A stretch of DNA of 64,000 nucleotides from positions 141,066,472 to 141,130,471 of the forward strand of contig CP092863.1 in the NCBI GenBank assembly GCA_030710605.1, in the 5' to 3' direction. The DNA comes from Cordylochernes scorpioides. Lineage: Eukaryota; Arthropoda; Arachnida; Pseudoscorpiones; Chernetidae. Below the pieces are notes generated by a model that worked only from the letters and a program-made list of their open reading frames with translations, was not told where the DNA came from and did not search any database. How positions within the stretch are numbered: position 1 is the first letter of the stretch; every line of letters begins with the position of its first letter. The translations under genes were made by a program, and so were the position numbers. Positions 10,901 through 22,900 of this stretch are shown in pieces.

Positions 10901-13900
10901 TTTGTTTATGAGTGTTATTTCTAAATATTACAATGAGAGAAACGTAGCCTCCGAGGATAAGTTTCTTATTTTAATAAACGCCTTCTCAAGCTTTCGGGTA
11001 GTGTGAACCCTGCTACAGGAGTATATAACGAAATGAATATCAATTTCGTTATATGCTCCTGTAGAAAGGTTTACACACTACCCGAAAGCTTGAGAAGGCG
11101 TTTATTAAAATAAGAAACTTATCCTCGGAGGCTACGTTTTATTGTAATTTAAATTTCAGAGGATTCGTCCGATTTTCTAGATAGGTTTAACGCTTCACGA
11201 TTTTGCGTGTCATCCTTGCGCTGGGGCCATGCTAATCTTCTCTGTATCGTTCCTATTGTAGTAGTTGTACCGCCGAACTGGTATCACAGGTGCCATGCTA
11301 ATCTTCTCTGTATCCTTCCTATTGTAGTAGTTGTACCGCCGAACTGGTATCACAGGGGCCATGCTAATATTCTCTGTGCATCGTTCCTATTGTAGTAGTT
11401 GTACCGCCGAACTGGTATCACAGGTGCCATGCTAATATTCTCTGTATCCTTCCTATTGTAGTAGTTGTACCGCCGAACTGGTATCACAGGGGCCATGCTA
11501 ATATTCTCTGTGTATCCTTCCTATTGTAGTAGTTGTACCGCCGAACTGGTATCACAGGGGTCATGCTAATATTCTCTGTGCATCGTTCCTATTGTAGTAG
11601 TTGTACCGCCGAACTGGTATCACAGGGGCCATGCTAATATTCTCTGTGCATCGTTCCTATTGTAGTAGTTGTACCGCCGAACTGGTATCACAGGTGCCAT
11701 GCTAATATTCTCTGTATCCTTCCTATTGTAGTAGTTGTACCGCCGAACTGGTATCACAGGGGTCATGCTAATCTTCTCTGTATCCTTCCTATTGTAGTAG
11801 TTGTACCGCCGAACTGGTATCACAGGGGTCATGCTAATCTTCTCTGTATCGTTCCTATTGTAGTATATGTACCGCCGAACAAGCGTGTACTAGGTTCAAT
11901 AATATATAGGTTTAAGATATAGAGTTAAAAATAAAAGTATTCAAATATTGAGGTATGTGTTTGTGTTTACTTACCCAAAGCATAGTTTCCCCTTCCAGCA
12001 AATACTTCCTGGGTCTCTGTTGATACTTGAGGAAGCTATCTTGTTTACCAACAATCCTAGCGGCTGCATAGCTGACACACACAGTAAACATTATGTAAAT
12101 ATGATACGTTAGCGCGCCATCTATATTTAGGAAATAAAACTATTAAGTACAATTTTTCTTTTTTGCAAATAAAACAAACTTTCTACTGTCCTTACTGCGA
12201 TGAAAAAGGGTGAATTATATTAGTGAAACGGCTAGATGATTTCATTACTGATGAGACAAATACGTTATCACGCCATTCTATATTCAAGAAGTGAAACCAA
12301 ATAAGAATGGAAATCTACTGCTGTACATGACTGGTACAGAGCTGGAGGGACAATTATGGTCTACCAGAGGAGGTTATGGGTTCTATGGAGACGTACCATG
12401 TGGCACAGAGCAGCATGTGCAGAACCTCCGGAATCTCCAAGATCCCCGGCAGTACTGGCGGATGGAAGCACGCCAGCAGTTCCTCCACGGACATCTGGTT
12501 GAAGCGAACACACGACAGCACCTGGGGCACGTGCTTCTCCCTCGTGTAGAAGTCGTAGTCGATCCACTTGAGGGCGGCCATGAACACGGGGATCTCGCTG
12601 GTGGGCACCCGTGAGTCACACGTAGTGTGGTGAACATGTTGTAGGCGTTACAGGTAAGATGTTGTAGCCTCGAGTTACACGAAGTATGTACTAGATATCA
12701 AGTTACACGATGAGTGGTGTATAGAGAATATTGTAGCCTCAAGTTACACGAAGAGTGGTATGGAGAGCATGTTGTATCCTCAAGTTACACGAAGTAATAT
12801 AGTAGCTATCAAATTACACGAAGAGAGGTGTATAGAACACGTTGTAGTCTCAAGTTACACGAAGAGTGGTTTAGAGAGAATGTTGTATCGTCAAGTTACA
12901 AGTAGTAATAGAGTAGCTATCAAATTACACGAAGAGTCATGTAGAGAGCATGTTGTAGCCTCAAGTTACACGAAAAGTGGGCTAGAGAGCATGTTGTAGC
13001 CTAAAGTTACACGAAGTAATGCAGTAGCAATCAAATTACACGAAGGGTGGTGAAGAAACCATGTTGCAGCCTCAAGTTACACGAAGAGTGGTGTGAATAG
13101 CATGTTGCAGCCTCAAGTTACACGAAGAGTGGTGTGAATAGCATGTTGTAGCCTCAAGTTACACGTTATACGTATTAGGTATCAAGTAACACACAATGTA
13201 TTATAATATCCGTATTCACTATCTTAATAGAAATGTTGTTTTTTAAAATACCAAAGAGCGAAAAAAAAAAAAGGAACCGTGCCAGAATCGAACCGTTAAC
13301 CTTTTCTCTCGAGTCTGACAGACACACAACCATTGCTCCGTGACCACTTGCGGTACTAAGGACTATAGGTCTATTTAATGGTTTATCTAATTTAACCAGA
13401 CAAATCATTTCTCTACCCACTAAGAATGGAAACGCACTTACACCTATACGATAATGTAAATAGTGATTAGCGGAACATTGTGGGTTCGATTCCCATCCCT
13501 GGACACTTTTATTTTTCCGTTCATCATTACTCTTCATAATTCACCCTTTCATACCTAATCCAAAAAGGTTAGAAATAGTAAATATTTCACCTTGAAATAA
13601 ATTTTGATTTTTAATTGAAAAGGCACTCATGCGGTGTAACTTTAAGTGTTGTTTTACAGGTCTTTTTATATTTACATAATACCTTATTCAGATGTGTTGT
13701 AGGCAATTGAAGCATTTTTAACGGGAGAAGTGACTATTTTAATACATTACTGCCATCCTCCCGACACTTTATATATATATATATTGTAAATTACCTGCTT
13801 TGTCAATCAATTATTTATTTATTTATGTTTACCTAGCCATATATTTTTTCCAACCAACTACTAACCAACCAATTTATGTATTTATTTATGTTGTGGGTCG

Positions 13901-16900
13901 GTGTTACAAAAAGAACAGCCAAATAAGTGATTTTATAAATATATGATTATTATTAGATATAAGGATACATATGTTGACAAAAGAATAACAACCGCACACA
14001 GCAGTAGAACAAAGGCAGTCTTAAGGTTATATAAAAGGAAGAAGACTGACGGTTGAGGTGGGCCGTTCCCATTGGTCAGTTCATCTTCATGCAGCGCCTC
14101 CAAGCGGTGCCCGTGTCCACGCTTCTCTCATCAATTTATTTATGTTGATGAAGCTATATATTATTCCACACCAATTTCCCTCCAACAAATGACCTTCAAA
14201 TTTATCTGATTTGGTGTCCATTGAAGACAATCAAGTTATCATAGGAGAGTTGTCTAAACCGTTGGTTTTCGACCGCTACCCCTCGGGATTGAATCCCACA
14301 TTGAGCGCACTTTTTCCTTATTTAAAAAATGCTCCAATGGCCAACCGATTCTTGTAAAAGTTAAACTCCACCAGCGAGTGCAAGTAACTAAACTGTGCTT
14401 TTTAGCAAACTTGTAAGTGAAAAAGTCGAACTGCTTTTCACTTGTGTAAACATTATGAAAATAGAGCAATCCATAACTAGATCTTTAATTAAAAATACAT
14501 ATATTGGATTTAAAAAAAAACTTATTTATCAATATTTCAGTTCGCTGAACGCCAACCTTTTTCAAAGTATAACAACGTATTTATGTCAAGATGTGTAGAT
14601 ATGTGGTGTACTTACAATAAAAGCAATAGTATTATGTATTGACAACAGAGTATTGTTGTCATTGACTTATTGTGTAGTTATTTATCATCATCATACATAT
14701 GTATATAAGTCAGACCAAATAAAGAACTATCATCTTATGTCACCTACTTGCCTCTCCTTAGATCCTACATGCCATCGAGAATATAACAAACTAGCCGAAT
14801 GACCCGGTCAACGCCCGTGTTTTACCCGATTGAATGTTTTGATTCAAATGCTATTTGTTACAATTATAAATTGGCGCCTTAAATAAATGAATATATTAGT
14901 TAATAACTATAGCCTATGTGCTTTATCTGTCTATGTACTGTTGGCTTGCGTAGGCGTCTCTTACTGGGAAAAAGAAAGAGAGGATTCCATTTGGTTATTA
15001 TCTAATATATGCATTTATTTAGGGAGCGACACGCTCCAACACAATAGTTACATAAATAGCGAGTGGGGGGGGGGGGCATGATGGGGGGGGGGGGCAAAGG
15101 TGGCGTGACCGTAGCCAACCAATAGGAGGGCGCCATTCAAAAAAAAAAAAAGCAAACGGTGACAGAGAGAGATGACTGATTAGGAGATGAGGAAAGACGC
15201 TCGTAACTGTATATAGAATAGCTTACTACCCACCATGATTACCATTGCCTGCACCACGTGTACTAGGGATAAAAAAATAAGGGATAATAAGAGAAACAGG
15301 TAGGAAAGACAGATACCTGTGAGTACCGATGGTATCAGCTCCCAAGATGTCACAGATGTAGCACACATCCAGCAACATGAACTCAATGCTCTCCGTGACT
15401 TCCATGAACCGGGAGGTAATGACACGGAATGCACGCTGACAGGCGTGGCTGATGTTGAGTTTCTTGGCTGTGACATAGAGGTACAGCGCGCTGACAACTC
15501 CGCCGATCTTGCCGGACAGGATCTGGACACATTCCATTGATTCCAATTGAAGTATTTGGGACACACAAACTTTATGTTGTATATACACTCATGGAAATAA
15601 ATTAAGGAAGTGGGGGTCGATGGTAGGGTGGTCTAAACCGTTGGTTTCGGACCACTACGACTCCGGATCAAATCCCGCATTGGTATATTTTTCTAATTAA
15701 AAAAATTGCTCCAATGACCCCCCGATTCTTACAAAAGTCTAACCCCACCAGCGAATGTAAGTAACCAAACGGGCCTCTAGCACATTTGTGAATGCAAAGT
15801 AGAACTTCTTTTCAAATGTGTAGATATGTGGTGCACTTACAGTAAAAGCAGTCGCCTACCTCTACCCACCATGATTATCATGGCCTGTACCACGAGTACT
15901 AGGGATAATAATAATATTGTTGTTGTCGTGTCCAAAAAAGAGCCTCAGATGTCTCCATGCATCTCCATCACAGCAGCAGCAATATCCACTATCTTGGGTG
16001 TGTAAAGCTGTAGGGATAATAATATAATATACTTAAGGAAGTGGAAAGTCTTTGATATCGCCGGTCGTATATATTCTTGAGGTACTTGAAGAACTAACGC
16101 ACTATCTTTAAAAAAAAACACACACAATTATGCATGAATGTTTCTTTTCCAAATAAAATTTTTTTATAAACTCTATTTATATATAAATATACTATCGTGA
16201 AAGCCTATGTTCATAGTTTACTTACACTAATAGACAAAACTTATAAGGAAGTGGAAAGTCTTTGAAGTCGCCGGTCGTCTATATATTTTTTTTGAAGGAG
16301 AAAGACACAATTTTGTTCACATTTGGTCATCTCAGGTGTTTTCAATAAAGGTGACTCTGTATTAAATATATTTCAGAGTCATGGTCTGAATTCCGCTAAA
16401 CATGCTAAAAGGTACAACTTTCTTAAGTTTTGTTCACACTTGGTTATCTCATGTGTCTTCAATAAAAGTCACTGTAATATCTTTCAGAGTTATTGTCTCA
16501 ATCCCGATATGTTAAAAAGCACAACTTCCTTAAGTTTTGTCCATGAGTGTAATTAATATAAATATTCCTGTGAATTAGTTATAGAAGTAAAACAACGAAT
16601 TGCGATGTGTTTTTTCATTTTTTAAAATGCGCAAAGAATTCGAATATTAACTCTTTTTCAAATTTACTAAATTTGATTGCAAATATTCTCGCTAAAATAA
16701 TTTTCTACTGTCCTTACTACAATAGTGAAACTTATTGAGATGGCCTGGATCATCAATCGTGAACCATCTCCGCGGTTTCGCCAGTTTAAGCTCTTATAAC
16801 TCTCTATTATTGTGTATTAGTCTGTTTAGCTTTTATAACCGTTAGTGAAGATTAAGTAATTTTAAGCTAACTATGTGGACATAGGCTCTTTGAAGATAGT

Positions 16901-19900
16901 ATAAATAAATTAATGTTTATATATTCATGTACGAAATGAGGCACCTCTCCCTTCAAATGTGCATCAGAAAGATAGCACTGTTGCATCACCCTGGTAAAAA
17001 ATATTTACTAGTGATGATAAAGAATTAGTCATAACACCAGTTTTGACAAATTCAGACAAAAGCCAACAACCTGTATACCATGGTTTCAGGCTATGACCCT
17101 CATCAGTACAGGGACGGCTTCACTTTCATAACATCCTACGAAGAGGGGTTTATGAAATCTGCTCATTCTTTATCATCACTAGTAATCGTTCTGATGCTTA
17201 ATTAAAGAGGGATATGTCACTTTTGGTACTTTAAAAAGTCTAAATACCGATATGCATGCTTACAGTGCACACATCAGTTTAGGAAAATTCAGACAAAAAG
17301 CCAACAACCTGTAACCCATTGTTTCGGGCTTTGTCCCTCATCAGTACAGGGACGGCTTCAATTTCATAACATCCTATGAGAGGAATTATGAAATCGATCG
17401 AATTTACCAAAGAGATGGTTAAGTGGAACTGGTGAAGTGACGAGGACCGATTTTAAGGCTAAAATACAACATAAAGTTGCATGAGGAGGATATTCATGTA
17501 CTGAAAAAGACACCTCTCCCTTCAAATGTGCATCAGAACGATGGCACTATTGCATCACCTTTGCCACTTTACCAGCTTGACCACCCGTCTTGAATATATT
17601 ATTCTCTTCTTCTAGTCCACGCATCGCCTGCCATACCTGGGCACAGATGTGCGTGATGTCCTTCATCTGTAGCAGCCGAGATGCCCTGAAGACATCTCCT
17701 AGGTTGTTACAGGTCAGCTGAAGACGGCCTGTATACATGTAGCTGAGAAGGATCTCGAAAGCACTCCCGCTCACGTTCTGAAGCTCCACCTGTACAACCC
17801 AGCCATCATTCTATCTATAAAATAGAACTGCATGCTGATTGGCTAATGAACATTATATAAGAATGGTGGTGGTATTTGTATCCTTTGAGGATGAACAAAA
17901 TTATGTTTGATCAAGGTCTCTTCTGTAGTTTATATAAATTCTACAAGGCCGCAGTCACCGTTCGAAGGAGATTATTGGATTCGCTGAATGTCGTGGTCCA
18001 TTCAGATGAGGAAAGTGAAGACTAAAACACGGCTGATTCCACACTCGTCTTTTCAGTGATACGCTAAACCTGACGTATGTACGGTGTGGCCATTGGACAT
18101 GTGTCGGACCTGGAGGCTGTTGTTGGGTTCTGTGCTGTCTGTAGTATAGGAGCTCTATCTATGCATCCTTCCTGTGGTGAATCTGTATAAGACCGGTGGT
18201 CTTAATAAAGTTATGTGTGTTTGATGATCTCTTTAGACCATATCTAAAAGTCCATTATTTTCTAACTTTGTTATGGTAGTTATGGGTTTGGAAAATGGTT
18301 CTTTGTGGTTAAATCTGACAGAATATGATCTGGGGAGACTTCTATATCATTGCAATTTGTACAGGTTTTATAAGTTTTTTGTACATTTCGGAATTTTAAG
18401 GTTTTAATATGGACACTTCTTAATCTTGTTAAAGCTGTTTGTTGGTTTCTATTTGCTTTAATGATTCTTCTATTTGCTTCAATAGTCATTAGTGATTTAA
18501 TGGAGCTTTCAGCTTTGTTTTATTTTCATTCTTTTGGTACGTGTTTATTTCTTCAAATGTGAGTTTGTTACTATTGCTTGGTAGGTGACATTATATTTTG
18601 ATAACATGTCAGTTTCTTATTTATGTGGTAGAATTAACGCGTTGAGTAGATAACAAACAGCAAGCGAATAAAACGAATATCATAACGATCAGATGATTCT
18701 AACATTCTTATCAGATGTGGGTTACATACTAAATCGTCTTTATATATATATATATATCGAAATATTCGTCGGTAGGGTATTGGTCTATTAAATGAAGGTT
18801 GCCTCTCTCGTCAAAATAGAAGCTAAAACTAAGCGCCATCTATTGACGGTCTCCGTAAATTAATGGATTCAGGTTAGTGACAAAGCCACAACACCAGCTC
18901 TGGCAAACTGAGAAGTGTCCACTTAGAGACTATGATTTTGGGTTAATGGCGTACGTCAGTGCAGGGCGAACTTTAATTTTATAAATCAATTTCCTCCCAG
19001 CAAAATTTCCATCTATATTTTGACCATAGATTTGGCCTAGCAAGTCTATCAGCTAAAAACCTCTTTGGCAGATTGTGAAGATTCCATTGGATCCCTTGTG
19101 GATCTCATGGAATAAATCCGTGGACGAGTGGGTAACACCCTCGATTCCGACAGTCATGAACCGGAATTGAATCCCGCGTTAACATTTTGTTTAATATGTG
19201 AATAACTTTCACATATTATTCATTGTAGTAATTATCATAAACTAGGTTGCTCTTTCTGAGCGGTACATAATAAAGTGATTTTGGAAATGGAATAAAGTCC
19301 GCCCTAAGCTGACAAGGGCCATTAGCCCGAAACCATGGTCTCTAGGTGGACGCTTCTCAGTTTGCCAAATCTGGTGTTGTGGCTTTGTCACCGACCTGAT
19401 ATCGCTAATTTGCGAGACGGTCAATAGATGACGCTAAGTTTTAGCGTCTATTTTGACGGGAGAGGTGACCTTTTTTTATATATACAGGTTTATATTTGTA
19501 TAAAGAGAGAATCAGGTGCTTATCATATTATTGTATGAAAAATTGAATTTAGTCAAAAAATGAATTATATCAGAAAGTGCTGCTATCTATGAATGGAATT
19601 TATTAAGTTTATATTATTCTAATATACTTAAAAGGAAGAGAGTAAAATAGGATTAAAATTTGTTCGCGGAATTCTAATGGGATAGAAAGCTAGAGGGCAG
19701 TAGATTGATTCATTTCCAATATATCTTCTGACAGTTTCTTTCACAAACATCTCCATTAAGAATAAAAGATAAATTTGAATTGACAAACTTTAATGTGTGA
19801 ATTGTATGGTTAGATCAAATAAGAGAAATTTAAATATTTGTTGAGAAATTTCTTGAAAATGGAGTGTTTTCCTTAAGTTTATTTCAGATATAAATATTGA

Positions 19901-22900
19901 TTCTATATTGTTTGTTTGCTTTTTTTCTCAAATGGGGTAAAATATACGGAAAAAAATACAATTTGTTGTAAAAAAAAAAAGTTTTTTTTCTTTTTTTGCT
20001 TATCCTTAGTACACGTGGTACAGGCCATGATAATCATGGTAGGTAGAAGTAGGCGACTGCTTTTACTGTAAGTGTACCACATGTCTACACATGTGAAAAG
20101 CAGTTCGACTTTGCACTTACAAATGTGCCAGAGCCCCGTTTGGTTACTTGCATTCGCTGGTGGGGTTGGACTTTTGCAAGAATCGGGGGCCATCGGAGCA
20201 TTTTTTTTTTTTAATCAGAAAAAAGTGTCCAATGCGGGAATATCGAAACCGTGTCGTAGCGGACGAAAACCAACGGTTTAGACCATCCTTCCACTGACCC
20301 CCTGTTGTAAAAAAGTAATAGAGATTATACTGCTAAGTAAATAAAGTTCGTAAACATTATTTATGAATATATTATGATATAATTATTCCATATTATCTTT
20401 TTCTCTTCTATAGAAGAGATTTTTAGGTCTGAATTCTAGAAGGTCGCATCAAATATACACTCATGGACAAAATATAAGGAAGTTGTACCTTTTAGCATGT
20501 ATATCGGGATTGAGACAATAACTCTGAAATATATTACAGTGACCTTTATTGAAGACACACGAGATAACCAAGTATGTATACACTCATGGACAAAACTTAA
20601 GTAAGTTGCACCTTTTAGCATGTATATCGGGATTCAGACAATAACTCTGAAAGTTATTACAGTGACCTTTATTGAAGACACACGAGATAACCAAGTATGT
20701 ATACATTCATAAACAAATCTTAAGGAAGTTGTATCTTTCAGCATGTATATCGGGATTCAGACATAATTCTGGAAGATATTTGACATACGGTGACCTCTAT
20801 TGAAGACACACGAGATAACCAAGTGTGAACAAAATTGTCTCTGTCTTCTTCTTCTTCAACAAAAAAAGACCGGCGACATCAAATAATTCCACTACTATTT
20901 CCTTTATTTTTGTCCATGAGCATATGTTACATTTTGCATAATGATAATTTGATCCAATCAATATTGGTTGGAGACGAAGTCACAACACAATAACATAATT
21001 TTACAATTGGCCAATGCTGATATTGTGTCTTTGTTACCGACCCGAGTCCGGTAGTTTACGGAGACGATCATTAAATGACACTTAGTTTTAGCTTCTTTGT
21101 TTTAAAAAGAGAGCCGACTATTATTTTATAAATTTATAAATAAACTATATGATGAATCATTGATATTTATATTCATACGACTACTTGATAAAAAGTTAAT
21201 ATGGGAAAATATATGTAAATAAGATACTTACATCCTGTACTTCAAGGCGACCTGGAGCTAGCAGATTTTTCTGGAAGAACGGGCAGTAGCACGTGAGGAC
21301 GGCTTTATGTGCAAGGAAACAGCGGTCTTTGACTCTCACAACGATGTCAGTCATGTGAGATTTGATCCAGAGCTGTACGGTATGTTCGCCAAGTCGGGCG
21401 TGATGGATACATGTGGAGCTAGGGGCGTCTTTCCACATGGGCGCGGTACTTCCCATCATCTGGAAATGTGGGGGGTTTCCTTGTCCTATGGAAGGTAGAA
21501 GTGGAGGGCGGCTATCGGCGATGTAAGGGTCAAGACTCGATTCTAACCACGGCTGCACAATAGATTGTGGTTAAAACTACTTCATCGTAAAGATAGAGGT
21601 TGCCTGGCCTGCATTCATATTTATATAAAAAATAGACATTTCGGCCAGTTGGAATTTTTTATTTTCTCAACGTTTCGACAAAAATATTTTGTCTTCTTCA
21701 GGCGAAGTAAATAAAAATAAAGCATTTGGTAAGGCGTTAAAAATTGTTCTGGGGTTGCAAGGGCGTTCTTACGTGATTTCTTTTTTAAATCACGTGAGAA
21801 TGCCCTTGCAAATCTCAGAACAATTTTAAACGCCTTACCAAATGCTTTATTTTTTTTTACTTCGCCTGAAGAAGACAAAATATTTTTGTCGAAACGTTGA
21901 GAAAAAAAAAAAAAACTCCAACTGGCCGAAGTGTCTATTTTTCATAAAAAACCACTTTATTACAATTTTCATATATAATACAATATAATGCGGCTTATGA
22001 TTGTAGAACGACGTTTTCACAAGTTTTACCGGAAATGTTTCTTTTGAACGAAAAATCGTAATTTATTTTAAGGAGAAATGACGACTATTCCTATCCTTAT
22101 TTCATTTACCAGTTGCAAACAAGACACGCTATATCCGATCTGGATAATTGCGCGTGAAACTATTTACACTAATTCATATTGTAGTAGGGTAGGTAACAGA
22201 ATTATCAAAAGGAAAATAAATCCTTAGGGATGATGTATAAAAGGATGAATTGTTTTTTTCCCCTTATCCCTAGTCCACGTGGTACAGGCCATGATAATCA
22301 TGGTGGGTAGTTAGCGACTGCTTTTACTGTAAGTACACCACATGTCTACACATGTGAAAAGCAGTTCGACTTTGCACTTACAAATGTGCCAGAGCCCCGT
22401 TTGGGTAATTGCACTCGCTGGTGGGATTGAACTTTTACAAGAATCGGGGGTCATTGGAGCATTTTTTTTTTCAAAACAGAAAAAGTGCCAAATGCGGGAA
22501 TCGAACCCGGGTCGTAGCGGTCGAAAACGAACGGTTTAGACCATCCTTCCATTGACCCCCCAGGATGAATTGTGAAGAGTAATAATGAACGGAAAAATAA
22601 AATCCCTGGACACTTTTATTTTTCCGTTCATCATTGCTTTTCACAATTCATCCTTTCATACCTCATCCCTAAAGATAGAAATAGTCGTTATTTCTCCTTA
22701 AAATAAATTACGATTTTTCGTTCAAAAGAAACATTTGCGGTAAAACTTGTCGTTTTACAATGTTCATATATAAGATTATTCCACTAGATGGCGCTATGCC
22801 ATCTAAAATCACATGTTCTTCTGGTCAGGATATGCCTTCATTATTTTTAATATAAGATTATATAGGGTTTTAAATACAAAATTGAATGGTAGATTAAACT

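Larger units (their letters stand above)
9307..10914 (+). repeat. MITE-A partial dimer, interrupted by a mariner
   Basis: One truncated unit (9307 to about 9428) is followed by a second copy beginning CACTCATGAAC. The second copy is split by the mariner at 9474-10751 and resumes TATCGGGATTCAG, ending with the right inverted repeat TTTATGAGTG at 10914. Removing the mariner and one TA restores the MITE sequence GCATGTATATCGGG. Confidence 0.85.

Noticed and set aside
11189-11892. Cluster of functional U6 genes
   Set aside because: Only the outer edges carry the 5' and 3' parts. Internal units lack the 3' stem-loop, and there is no T-run terminator. The only TATA-like stretch is too close to the 5' edge for a normal U6 promoter.
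12291-12614. Plus-strand open frame over the BACK exon
   Set aside because: Antisense shadow of exon 8, whose minus-strand translation matches BACK and joins its neighbours in phase.
14640-14800. Solo LTR
   Set aside because: TATA- and AATAAA-like elements are present, but no TG/CA ends with a target duplication could be found.
21621-21878. 85-codon minus-strand frame rich in K and F
   Set aside because: Arises from the palindromic foldback element; no domain.
22495-22561. tRNA gene (A and B boxes present)
   Set aside because: The same head occurs in all SINE copies and is joined to the SINE body, with no complete acceptor stem. The same applies at 5569, 14242, 15612, 20225 and 29430.
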